From contig BMTG01000018.1 of the NCBI GenBank assembly GCA_014649555.1, positions 36,778-100,777 of the forward strand: DNA of 64,000 nucleotides, read 5' to 3'. The notes beneath the pieces were generated by a model, which was given only the letters and a program-made list of their open reading frames with translations, made no database searches and was not told the origin of the DNA. A program made the translations under genes and the position numbers. The stretch's first letter is position 1; the number at the start of each line of letters is the position of its first letter. Source of the stretch: Streptomyces globisporus (GTDB lineage: Bacteria > Actinomycetota > Actinomycetes > Streptomycetales > Streptomycetaceae). Positions 52,100 through 60,023 of the stretch are shown here, in pieces.

Positions 52100-53491
52100 T
52101 CACCAGTCGTCGTCCGCGCCGAGGGCAAGCAGCGAGTCCAGCTCGCCCGCCCGCACCAGGGCGGGGCCGGTGACCGGCTCCTCGGGGTGGTCGACGGCGG
52201 CGGTGAGCAGCTGGACGTAGTGGTCGAGCAGCCGGCGCACCGTGCTCTCGTCGAACAGGTCGGTGGCGTAGCGGAAGACGGCCGTCAGGGACGTCTCGCT
52301 CTGCCGCATCTCCACCGAGATGTCGAACTGGCCCTCCAGCATGGGGACGTCGACGAAGGCGACGTCGAGGCCCGCGTACCGGGTGGTGGTGCCGGTGGCG
52401 GCGGCCTCGGTGACGCGTTGCAGGAGCGGTTCCAGCCGGGTGGGCGCGACCATCGTGAACGCCATCCGCACCGGCGGGTTCCGGGTGCTGTACGGGTCCT
52501 CGCCCGCGAGCAGGGCGTAGGGGAAGGCGATGTTGCGCATCGCCGTCATCACCTGGCGCTGGGCCGCTCCCGCGGCCTGGGCGAACGTCGTCTCCGGTGT
52601 GAAGTGCGCGGGGACCACCAGGGTGTTGACGAGATAGCCGACGACCTGGCGCATACCGGGGCCGCTGCGGGTGGTGGTCGGGGTGCCGATGAGGAAGTCG
52701 CGCCGGCCGCCGTAGCGGTGCACCAGGCTCTGGAAGACGCCGAGCAGCAGCGCGAAGCCGGTGACCTTGGTCCGCCGGGCCGTCTCCCTCAGGCGTGGTA
52801 CCAGCTCGTCGGGCAGCCGTAGTTCGCAGGTGGCGCCGTGCAGGACGCCCGCCTCGGCGGCGGCGCGGGGGCGGTCGGTCGGCAGCTCGCCGGCTGGCGC
52901 TCCGGCGCAGAAGTTCTCCCAGAAGAAGGCGAGTTCGGCACGCCGAGGGCTGCTCAAGACACGCTGCTCCTCGGCCACGTAATCGTCGAAGGTGCTTCTC
53001 AGCGGGGGTGGCGGCTGGTGCGCGTACAAATCCAGGAGGTCCTGGAGGAGCAGCCACTGGGAGGTCGCGTCGGAGACGATGTGATGGGTGCACACCGCGA
53101 GGACGGCGTCCGTCGGGGAGCGGCGTACGAGGAGGGCGCGGGAGGTGCCCTCGGCCGTCAGGTCGAAGGGCAGCCTGCCGAACTCGGCGACGAGCTTGGT
53201 GAGGTGGTCGTCGTCGGTGGATTCCGGTATGTCCATGACCTCCAGGGGGAGCAGGGCGGGGGGACCGGGCACGCGCTCGGGGCCGCCGGGGCCCTCCGTG
53301 AAGGTGGAGCACAGCACGTCGTGGCGTTCGGCCAGGGCGTGCAGGGCCTGCCGCAGGCGGCTCTCGTCCAGGGCGCCGCGCACGCGCAGGGCGGCCTGGA
53401 CGTTGTAGGCGGGGCTTTCCGGGGCCATCCGGTACAGGAACCAGAGGGCCTCCTGGCCCACGGACAGCGGTCTGCCGGGGGCCGTGGTCAT
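52100..53491 (-). CDS. Stand-alone NRPS condensation domain for lipoinitiation
   Basis: 463 residues comprising one condensation domain: RPLSVGQEALWFLYRMAPES (C1), the catalytic CTHHIVSDATSQWLLLQDLL (about 130-150), FLIGTPTTTRSGPGMRQVVG and YLVNTLVVPAHF (C5). The C3 motif keeps His-His and Asp, but the usual final Gly is Ala. The NRPS at 60024 lacks an N-terminal C domain, so this protein probably acylates the first amino acid with the ACP-bound fatty acid. The start overlaps the ACP stop (ATGA). Confidence 0.88.
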   Translation of the reverse strand: MTTAPGRPLSVGQEALWFLYRMAPESPAYNVQAALRVRGALDESRLRQALHALAERHDVLCSTFTEGPGGPERVPGPPALLPLEVMDIPESTDDDHLTKLVAEFGRLPFDLTAEGTSRALLVRRSPTDAVLAVCTHHIVSDATSQWLLLQDLLDLYAHQPPPPLRSTFDDYVAEEQRVLSSPRRAELAFFWENFCAGAPAGELPTDRPRAAAEAGVLHGATCELRLPDELVPRLRETARRTKVTGFALLLGVFQSLVHRYGGRRDFLIGTPTTTRSGPGMRQVVGYLVNTLVVPAHFTPETTFAQAAGAAQRQVMTAMRNIAFPYALLAGEDPYSTRNPPVRMAFTMVAPTRLEPLLQRVTEAAATGTTTRYAGLDVAFVDVPMLEGQFDISVEMRQSETSLTAVFRYATDLFDESTVRRLLDHYVQLLTAAVDHPEEPVTGPALVRAGELDSLLALGADDDW

Positions 53492-53778
53492 CGCGGATCG
53501 GCGATCTGCGCGTGGATGTGGGTGGTGAGGGCGTCCACGGTGGGGTGGTCCCAGGCGAGGGTGGCCTCCACGACGATGCCGAACTGCTCTTCGACGTCCC
53601 CGCAGAGGGTGAGGGCGTAGACCGAGTCGAGGCCGATCTCCACGAGGAGGGCGTCGGAGGCGATGTCCTGCGGCGTCACGTCGAGGAAGTAGGCCACCCG
53701 CTCGGTGAGCCACTCACGGACCTCCTCCGGCGTCCGGACGGTGGTCGTGGCGGTCGTCGTGGCCTGGTCGGTGCTCAT
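53488..53778 (-). CDS. Free acyl carrier protein
   Basis: 96 residues. The carrier motif LLVEIGLDSVYALTLCGDVE holds the phosphopantetheine Ser (about 51). The Thr-rich N-terminus is unstructured. In this operon it receives the fatty acid from FAAL, presents it to the two acyl-CoA-dehydrogenase-like enzymes and then to the stand-alone condensation domain, whose start codon overlaps its stop. Confidence 0.92.
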   Translation of the reverse strand: MSTDQATTTATTTVRTPEEVREWLTERVAYFLDVTPQDIASDALLVEIGLDSVYALTLCGDVEEQFGIVVEATLAWDHPTVDALTTHIHAQIADPR

Positions 53779-53855
53779 GGGTGCTCCTTGGTGGGTGGAA
53801 AGGTGGTGTGAGGCTTCAGGTCGCGGACCGCCGGCGGTACGTCGACGGGCGCGGG

Positions 53856-55550
53856 TCAGGTGCGGGTGAGCGACAACGGGGTGTCGCTGCCGGTGAGGGA
53901 GTCGAAGAGGACGGCCTCGGTCTCCGGCGGGAGGACCGCGGCGTGTCCCAGGCGGGTCGCCAGGCGGGCCAGGGCGGCGGTCAGCCAGTGCGGCGACGTG
54001 AGGAACGGGTCCGCCGCGTGCTGGTTGTGCACCCAGATCCCGAGGCAGGCCGAAGCGGCCGCCAGATGGGCGTAGCGGTCGGCGAGGACGTACCCCGCCC
54101 GGCCCGCCATCACCGAGGTGTCCGTGGGCCGCAGGGCGAGACAGCGCTCCCGCAGGTCCGCCAGGTCGGCGCGGAACAGGGCGACCAGGCGGGCGGCGGC
54201 GTCCGGCAGGAGCTCCGCCACGCCTGGGTGGCCCAGCGTCGCGGTCAGCCGGTCGGCACCGCGCGCGGTGAGTTCGAGGGCCTGGTAGTCGATCTCGCCC
54301 AGCGGCGCGTCCAGCCGGAACAGGCCGGCCGACGGTTGCTCGGCGATCCCCCAGCTCGCGGCGGCCATCCGGGGCAGCTGGGGGAGCATCGTCGCCAGGC
54401 AGACGGAGGCGTTGGCGTGCGCGAAGGTGATCGCGGGCAGATCGCGGGCGAACTTCTGGAAGATCGCGTAACTGCCGTCACGGAGGAAAGAGTTGGCGCT
54501 GAGGATCGCCCCCAGGTCACGGCTCGCCCGGTGCAGGAGCTTGGGGGCCAGATATTTGTTGGCCGCCGTGAGAACGCTCGTCTGGTCGGGCAGCACGTGC
54601 AGCGCGCGGCAGGAGACCGTGGTGAGGGCGTCGGCGGCCAGCAGATCGGCGTACGCGGCGACCAGGGTGGCCCGCGCGTGCGGCAGGTCGGCGACCCGGC
54701 GCCCGTACAGCCGACGCTCCAGGGTGAAGCGGGTCACCGTACGCAGGATCGTGTCGAAGGCGCCGGCCATCATGCCCGGGGCGACGGCGCGGGTGGTCTG
54801 GAAGGCGCGCAGAACGGTCTCCATGGCGCCGCCCACCGGCCCGATGTGGGCGTCGGCGGGGACCGGGAACGCGGTGAACTCGGCACCGCCGATGAGGCAG
54901 CCGCGCAGGCCCGCCGTGGGGAAGCGCTCGTCGCGCCGCACCCGGCCGGCGTGGCCTTCGGTGAAGTCCACGAAGACGTGCGAGTGGCTGCGGTTGCCGG
55001 GGCCCTCGCCGGTGCGGGCGAGCAGCACGACAGCGTCGGCGCGCCCGATGTTGTTGACGACCTGCTTGTGCCCGTCCAGCAGCAGCCGGCCGCCGTCGGG
55101 GGTGGCGGTGAGGTCGGTGCGGGTGAAGTCGTTGCCGTGCGGGAGCTCGTTGTATGCGGCCGCCGTCCTGCCGCCGGCGAGCAGGATGTCGGCCATCCGG
55201 CGCTGCTGCGCCGGGCTGCCGGAGGTCCACATGGCCGAGCCGGAGATGTAGTTGGTGAATCCGTAGCCGAGGGCCAGCGTGGGGTCGCGGCGGGAGACCG
55301 CGCGCATCACGTGCATGAGGCGCTCGATGTCGGTGAGCCGGCCGCCCAGGCGGGCCGGTACGAACTCGGCGTTCAGCCCCCAGTCACCGAGGGCCCGTTC
55401 GCCCTCGGGCAGCAGCTCGGCGCGCTCGTCGGCGGCCAGGACTGCGTGCAGGCCGAGCGGGTTGGCCGGGTCGTGCGGGTCACCGAGGACGACTTCCAGG
55501 TCGGCCGTCGAGGGGCGGCCGGTGGTGGGGGCGGGGGCGGTCGGGGTCAC
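53856..55550 (-). CDS. Long acyl-CoA dehydrogenase-like enzyme 2 (acyl-ACP desaturation)
   Basis: 564 residues. The acyl-CoA dehydrogenase fold is recognisable: ALGYGFTNYISGSAMWTSGS, AAYNELPHGNDFTRTDLTA, GHKQVVNNIGRADAVVLLAR, then RAFQTTRAVAPGMMAGAFDT and FTLERRLYGRRVADLPHARA. It is much longer than housekeeping members (about 380-400), like those in ramoplanin/enduracidin/friulimicin-type clusters that introduce double bonds into the starter fatty acid. It overlaps the upstream dehydrogenase gene (ATGA). FAD-dependent, probably acting on acyl-ACP. Confidence 0.87.
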   Translation of the reverse strand: MTPTAPAPTTGRPSTADLEVVLGDPHDPANPLGLHAVLAADERAELLPEGERALGDWGLNAEFVPARLGGRLTDIERLMHVMRAVSRRDPTLALGYGFTNYISGSAMWTSGSPAQQRRMADILLAGGRTAAAYNELPHGNDFTRTDLTATPDGGRLLLDGHKQVVNNIGRADAVVLLARTGEGPGNRSHSHVFVDFTEGHAGRVRRDERFPTAGLRGCLIGGAEFTAFPVPADAHIGPVGGAMETVLRAFQTTRAVAPGMMAGAFDTILRTVTRFTLERRLYGRRVADLPHARATLVAAYADLLAADALTTVSCRALHVLPDQTSVLTAANKYLAPKLLHRASRDLGAILSANSFLRDGSYAIFQKFARDLPAITFAHANASVCLATMLPQLPRMAAASWGIAEQPSAGLFRLDAPLGEIDYQALELTARGADRLTATLGHPGVAELLPDAAARLVALFRADLADLRERCLALRPTDTSVMAGRAGYVLADRYAHLAAASACLGIWVHNQHAADPFLTSPHWLTAALARLATRLGHAAVLPPETEAVLFDSLTGSDTPLSLTRT

Positions 55551-57508
55551 GGCGTCTCCTGGAGCTGCGGTACGGCGGCGGACCGGGCGGGCCGCTCGGC
55601 GTCGTCCGGGGAGGGGGCGAGGGGGAAGGGCAGCAGCGAGAACATGCGCCCGCCGGTGTGCTGGTCGAGGAGGTGGGGCAGCAGGTCGTCCAGGACGGCC
55701 TCCTCGTCCCCGGTCCCCTCAGCGGGCAGCCGGCCCGGCGCCAGCCGGGCCGCGAGCCGGGCGAGACACGCCTCCAGCCAGAGGCCGTCGCGCCAGGCGC
55801 CCTCGGTGCGGGCGGCCCGGTTGTGCAGAAAGATCTGTACACAGGCCGCCGCGGCCGCGCACAGCGTGTACCGGTGGGCCAGGTCGAAGGCGTCGGCGGG
55901 CACGTCGCGGGGGGTGGGCCGGTGGGCCGCCATCCGCTCGTGGGTCTCATCGGCGACCTCGCGCAGGTGCGCCGCACGGTCGGCCAGGGAGACGGGCACC
56001 GCGCCGGCGTCGGCCAGCGCGCGCAGCGCGTCGGCTCCGGCGGGCAGCGACGCGGTGACGCTGTTGCCGCCCCGGGAGGTCAGGTCGAGCCGGACGGGAT
56101 CGAACTCCGGTACCGGCAGGCCGAGGTCGGCGGCCGTGGCGAGCGCGTCGGCCTCGGTGCGCCCGGCCCGGTAGCCGCGGGCGAGTGAACCGAACTGGTT
56201 GATCAAGGCGTTGAGATTGACCAGCGAGTTGCCGTCGAAGATGCCGACGATGCGGTGGTCACGCTCCAGCTTGGCGAACGCGCCGTGCGCGAAGTCCTCG
56301 CTGAGGAAGGACCGCGCGCCGAGGAACTGCCCCATGTCGGTGACCAGTTGATCGACGGTCGCGGGCACCAGGTACTTGAGCGTGGGCGACGTGACGCTCA
56401 TCTCCTCGGTGAGCGCGTGCACCCCGCGCGCCGCGAGGAGGGTGACGGCCTCCGCCGTGAGCAGGTCCGCGTATGCCTCGGTCAGGGAGCGGCGGGCCTG
56501 CGGGAGATCGATGAGGCGCTTGCCGTACAGCTGGTGCTCCAGGCCGAAACCGGTGGCGATGCGCAGCGCGTGGTCGCCCGCCCCGAGGGACAGCGAGGCG
56601 CACAGGGTGCGGGTGATCTGGAGGGCCCGCAGCACCGTCTCGATGCCGCTGCCCTCCGCGCCTAGCAGGGCGGAGGCGGGCACCCGCGCGCCGGTGAAGG
56701 AGATGCCGCTGATGTCGGCGCCGCGGATGCCGTGGGTGCGGGCGGCGGGCAGCGGGGTGTGGGTGCCGTCGGCGAGCGTCGACCGGTCGACGAGCAGCAG
56801 GCTGTAGCCCCGGGTGCCGCCCGCGGGTGCAGTGCGGGCGAGTACGCAGATCAGGTCGCAGCGGGTGGCGTTGTTGATCAGCCACTTCTCGCCGTCGAGC
56901 CGGTAGCCGCCGTCCGGGGTGCGGGTCGCGGTCAGAGTGCCGGACAGCAGGTCACTGCCGTGCTCGCGCTCGGTCAGGCCCCAAGAGACGACCGCACCGG
57001 CCGCGACCCGCTCGCCCAGGGCACGGGCCTGCTCGGCCGAGCCCACGACCCAGGTGCTGACCGCGCCGAGATAGGTCTTGGTGTGCGCGATGGCGACGGT
57101 CAGGTCCCGCCGCGCCACCACCCGGACCAGGTGCAGCAGGTCCTCGTAGCTGCGCAGGGCGCCGCCGTGGCGGGCCGGCACGTAGTGCGCGGGCAGGCCC
57201 GCCGCGTCGAGGAGGCGCACCTGGTCGGCCGGGAAGTTCTCGGCCGCGTCCAGCTCGCGCAGCCGGCCCGGAAAGAAGGGCAGATCGGTGCGGGCGGGGT
57301 CGCCCAGCTCCCGGTCGAGAGCGCCGGCCAGCGCGTACGGCGGGTACCCCGGCGTGGGCCGCGGCCCCTCCCGCGTCACCACGTCCTGGCCCTCCCCCTG
57401 CCCGATGCGTCCCGCCGCGGCCACACCCCCACCGGAAACGACGGTCCTCCCGGAATCCACGACCTCACCTGAATCCACTGCCCCCACCTGAATCTGCGAA
57501 CGGTTCAC
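55547..57508 (-). CDS. Long acyl-CoA dehydrogenase-like enzyme 1 (acyl-ACP desaturation)
   Basis: 653 residues as drawn: AIAHTKTYLGAVSTWVVGSA, SWGLTEREHGSDLLSGTLTA, LDGEKWLINNATRCDLICVL, LQITRTLCASLSLGAGDHAL and FGLEHQLYGKRLIDLPQARR. It is paralogous to the next gene and together with it may install two double bonds or a conjugated diene. The first about 45 residues (VDSGEVVDSGRTVVSGGGVA) are repetitive, and the DNA has direct repeats of GTGGATTCAGGTG at 57470-57500, so the true start may be an internal GTG near VVTREGPRP. It is first gene of the block. Confidence 0.87.
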   Translation of the reverse strand: MNRSQIQVGAVDSGEVVDSGRTVVSGGGVAAAGRIGQGEGQDVVTREGPRPTPGYPPYALAGALDRELGDPARTDLPFFPGRLRELDAAENFPADQVRLLDAAGLPAHYVPARHGGALRSYEDLLHLVRVVARRDLTVAIAHTKTYLGAVSTWVVGSAEQARALGERVAAGAVVSWGLTEREHGSDLLSGTLTATRTPDGGYRLDGEKWLINNATRCDLICVLARTAPAGGTRGYSLLLVDRSTLADGTHTPLPAARTHGIRGADISGISFTGARVPASALLGAEGSGIETVLRALQITRTLCASLSLGAGDHALRIATGFGLEHQLYGKRLIDLPQARRSLTEAYADLLTAEAVTLLAARGVHALTEEMSVTSPTLKYLVPATVDQLVTDMGQFLGARSFLSEDFAHGAFAKLERDHRIVGIFDGNSLVNLNALINQFGSLARGYRAGRTEADALATAADLGLPVPEFDPVRLDLTSRGGNSVTASLPAGADALRALADAGAVPVSLADRAAHLREVADETHERMAAHRPTPRDVPADAFDLAHRYTLCAAAAACVQIFLHNRAARTEGAWRDGLWLEACLARLAARLAPGRLPAEGTGDEEAVLDDLLPHLLDQHTGGRMFSLLPFPLAPSPDDAERPARSAAVPQLQETP

Positions 57509-57671
57509 GGCTGTTTCTGATGACCTCAGTCTTGGCCAACAAGGGGCCCCTGTGGCGGTCCCGGGCTGTCAGGACCTTGCGGTGACACTTCCCTGCCATG
57601 GCCAAAACCGTTCCCCGGCGAAGTCGCGCTCTAGTGTCCTCAGTGCACGCCCAACAGGTGAGGGGGAATCC

Positions 57672-58655
57672 ATGCCGAGCACATCACATTCGGGGATTCT
57701 GGGGACGATCGGCAAGACACCTCTGGTGAAGCTGGACCGCATGTTTCCTGGCGAGAGCGCTCACGTCTACGCCAAGATCGAGCGGTTCAATCCAGGGGGC
57801 AGCATCAAGGACCGGAGCGGCCTGAACATGCTCCTCGAAGCGCTGCGCAACGGCGATATAGAGCCGGGACGTTCGGTGATCGTGGAGTCCAGTTCGGGAA
57901 ATCTCGCAGTAGGGCTCGCACAGATATGCAGGTATTTCAACCTGCGCTTCCTGTGTGTGGTCGACGCCAAGACCACGGAACAGAACCTGGCCATTCTCCG
58001 GGCCTACGGAGCCGAAGTGGAGGTCGTCGACGAGCGGGACGAGGAGACGGGCGAGTTCCTGCCCAACAGGTTGCGCCGGGTGCGCGAACTCATGGCACGG
58101 ATTCCGCACGCCTATTCGCCCAACCAGTACGCGAACCTGTTCAACCCGAAGGCGCACGAGAACACGATGCACGAGATCGTCGAGGCCCTCGACGGCCGCG
58201 TCGACTATCTCTTCGCCTCGGTGAGCACCTTCGGCACGCTGCGCGGCTGCGCGGACTACCTGCGCAAGGCGGGCCTCGCCACCAAGGTGGTCGCGGTCGA
58301 CGCCGAAGGCAGCGCGATCTTCGACCGGTCGCCCACCCGCCGCCTCATCCCCGGCCACGGGGCATCGGTGCGGCCGGCCCTGATGGACCCGGCGGCGGCG
58401 CACGAGGTGATCCACGTCTGCGATCTCGACTGCGTGGTGTTCTGCCGCCGGCTGGTCGGGCGCGAGGCGATCCTGGCCGGCGGGTCGTCCGGCGCGGTGC
58501 TTGCCGCCGTGGACAAGTTCCTGCCGCGGATCGAGCCGGGATCGGTGTGCGCCGTCATCTTCCCCGACGGCGGGGACCGCTATCTCAAGACCATTTACTC
58601 CGACGACTGGGTGCGTGACCACTTCGGTGAAGTCTCGCACCTGTGGAAAGGCTGA
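57672..58655 (+). CDS. sbnA: N-(2-amino-2-carboxyethyl)-L-glutamate synthase, SbnA family
   Basis: 327 residues, PLP fold-type II: TIGKTPLVKLDRMF, the PLP Lys in RFNPGGSIKDRSGLNMLL (about 43), ESSSGNLAVGLAQI, and VSTFGTLRGC replacing the GTGGT loop of cysteine synthases. It condenses O-phospho-L-serine with L-glutamate, the first step to L-2,3-diaminopropionate. ATG 57672 follows GAGGGGGA. sbnB begins 5 bases later, which separates it from a plain cysteine synthase. Confidence 0.93.
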   Translation: MPSTSHSGILGTIGKTPLVKLDRMFPGESAHVYAKIERFNPGGSIKDRSGLNMLLEALRNGDIEPGRSVIVESSSGNLAVGLAQICRYFNLRFLCVVDAKTTEQNLAILRAYGAEVEVVDERDEETGEFLPNRLRRVRELMARIPHAYSPNQYANLFNPKAHENTMHEIVEALDGRVDYLFASVSTFGTLRGCADYLRKAGLATKVVAVDAEGSAIFDRSPTRRLIPGHGASVRPALMDPAAAHEVIHVCDLDCVVFCRRLVGREAILAGGSSGAVLAAVDKFLPRIEPGSVCAVIFPDGGDRYLKTIYSDDWVRDHFGEVSHLWKG

Positions 58656-58660
58656 CCCTC

Positions 58661-59650
58661 ATGCTCGTAATCCGGCAAGCGGATGTGGAGAAGCTCCTCA
58701 GCAACAAGGAGCGGGAACACATCGATGCCGTCAGGGCGACCTACCTGCTCCACGAACAGGGCGCCACCGTCATTCCGCGCTCCGTCTTCCTGCGGTTTCC
58801 CGACCAGCCGTCCGACCGCATCATCGGGCTTCCGGCCTTCCGGGGCGGAGAGCACCCCGCGGCAGGGATGAAGTGGATATCCTCCTTCCCCGGCAACGTC
58901 CAGTCCGGAATTCCCCGGGCGAGCGCCGCCATGCTGCTCAACTCCCTGCGCACCGGCCATCCGGAGGCGCTGCTCGAAGGGTCCCTGATATCCGCCGCGC
59001 GCACGGCCGCTTCCGCCGCGCTCGCCGCCGAGATGCTCACCCGGGAGAGCCGCCCGACCGGAATCACCCTGGTCGGCTGCGGCGTCATCAACCTGGAGAT
59101 CCTGCGCTATGTGAACGCGGCGATCGACACCCTCGAAGAAGTGACGATCCACGACAGTTCCGCTCCCCGCGCCGGGGAATTCGCACGCCGCTGCGCGGAA
59201 TTGCTTCCGCAGGCCCGCGTCGCCGTGGTGGATTCCCTCGACGAGGCGCTCGCCGCCCAGCGGCTGGTGTCGTTCGCGACCTCCGCCGGCGTCCCGCACA
59301 CCGATCTGACCGCGGTGGCGCCCGGTTCGGTCGTCCTGCACGTCTCGCTGCGCGACATCGACCCTGAGACCCTGCTGCACACGCACAACATCGTCGACGA
59401 CGCCGATCACGTCTGCCGTGAGCTCACCTCGCTACACCTGGCCGAACGCATGAGCGGCCACCGCCGCTTCATCGACGCCTCGATCGGTCAGCTCATCGCC
59501 GGGACCCGCACTTTCACGCCGGACCCGGACAAGGTGACCGTCTTCTCCCCCTTCGGCCTCGGCGTCCTCGACCTCGCCCTCGCCGTCGAGGTGCACACCT
59601 CGGCCCGTGAGCTGGGCCTCGGCGTCGACATCACCGACTTCCTCGCCTGA
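58661..59650 (+). CDS. sbnB: L-2,3-diaminopropionate-forming dehydrogenase, SbnB family
   Basis: 329 residues of the ornithine-cyclodeaminase/mu-crystallin fold: AGMKWISSFPGNVQSGIPRA (about 74), LISAARTAASAALAAEML, the dinucleotide site TLVGCGVINLEILRYV (about 132) and LHVSLRDIDPETLL. It oxidatively hydrolyses the SbnA product to L-Dap and 2-oxoglutarate with NAD. ATG 58661 is used; GTG 58643 overlaps the sbnA end. With sbnA it supplies a Dap residue to the NRPS. Confidence 0.92.
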   Translation: MLVIRQADVEKLLSNKEREHIDAVRATYLLHEQGATVIPRSVFLRFPDQPSDRIIGLPAFRGGEHPAAGMKWISSFPGNVQSGIPRASAAMLLNSLRTGHPEALLEGSLISAARTAASAALAAEMLTRESRPTGITLVGCGVINLEILRYVNAAIDTLEEVTIHDSSAPRAGEFARRCAELLPQARVAVVDSLDEALAAQRLVSFATSAGVPHTDLTAVAPGSVVLHVSLRDIDPETLLHTHNIVDDADHVCRELTSLHLAERMSGHRRFIDASIGQLIAGTRTFTPDPDKVTVFSPFGLGVLDLALAVEVHTSARELGLGVDITDFLA

Positions 59651-59736
59651 GCGCGCGCCCGCGGCCACCGCGAGCGCGACCACGGCGCCCCGGGCGCCGG
59701 ACACCACCCATCACCCCTTTCCGAAGGAGAACCACC

Positions 59737-59934
59737 ATGTCCAGCGAGCAGACCTCCTACCGCGTCGTCCTCAACGACGAGGAGCAGTACTCGATCTGGT
59801 GGACGGACCGCGACCTGCCCGCCGGCTGGCAGGCCGAGGGCACCGAGGGAACCCGCGAGGAGTGCCTCGCGCGGATCGCCCAGGTGTGGACCGACATGCG
59901 TCCGCTGAGCCTGCGCGAACGCCTCGCCGCCTGA
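59737..59934 (+). CDS. MbtH-like protein
   Basis: 65 residues: YRVVLNDEEQYSIWWTDRDL, PAGWQAEGTEGTREECLARI and VWTDMRPLSLRERL contain the MbtH signature (N-x-E-x-Q-x-S-x-W, P-x-G-W, W-T-D-x-R-P). It is an activating partner of NRPS adenylation domains. ATG 59737 follows AAGGAG. It lies between sbnB and the NRPS. Confidence 0.96.
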   Translation: MSSEQTSYRVVLNDEEQYSIWWTDRDLPAGWQAEGTEGTREECLARIAQVWTDMRPLSLRERLAA

Positions 59935-59992
59935 TCACCGTCCCGCGAGGGCCCCGCTCAGGGCCCGTTCCCTCCATCCCATGCCTATTCAC

Positions 59993-60006
59993 ACCTGGCG
60001 CCAGGT
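59993..60006. promoter_or_regulatory. 14-bp perfect palindrome before the NRPS start
   Basis: ACCTGGCGCCAGGT lies between mbtH and the NRPS, 17 bases before the TTG start and just ahead of its ribosome site. It may be an operator or a small RNA hairpin affecting readthrough or translation. Confidence 0.4.
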
Positions 60007-60023
60007 CATTTAAGGAGTACCTG

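Noticed and set aside
57672-58655. Cysteine synthase
   Set aside because: The sbnB partner directly downstream, the changed GTGGT loop (VSTFGTLRGC) and the NRPS context favour SbnA.
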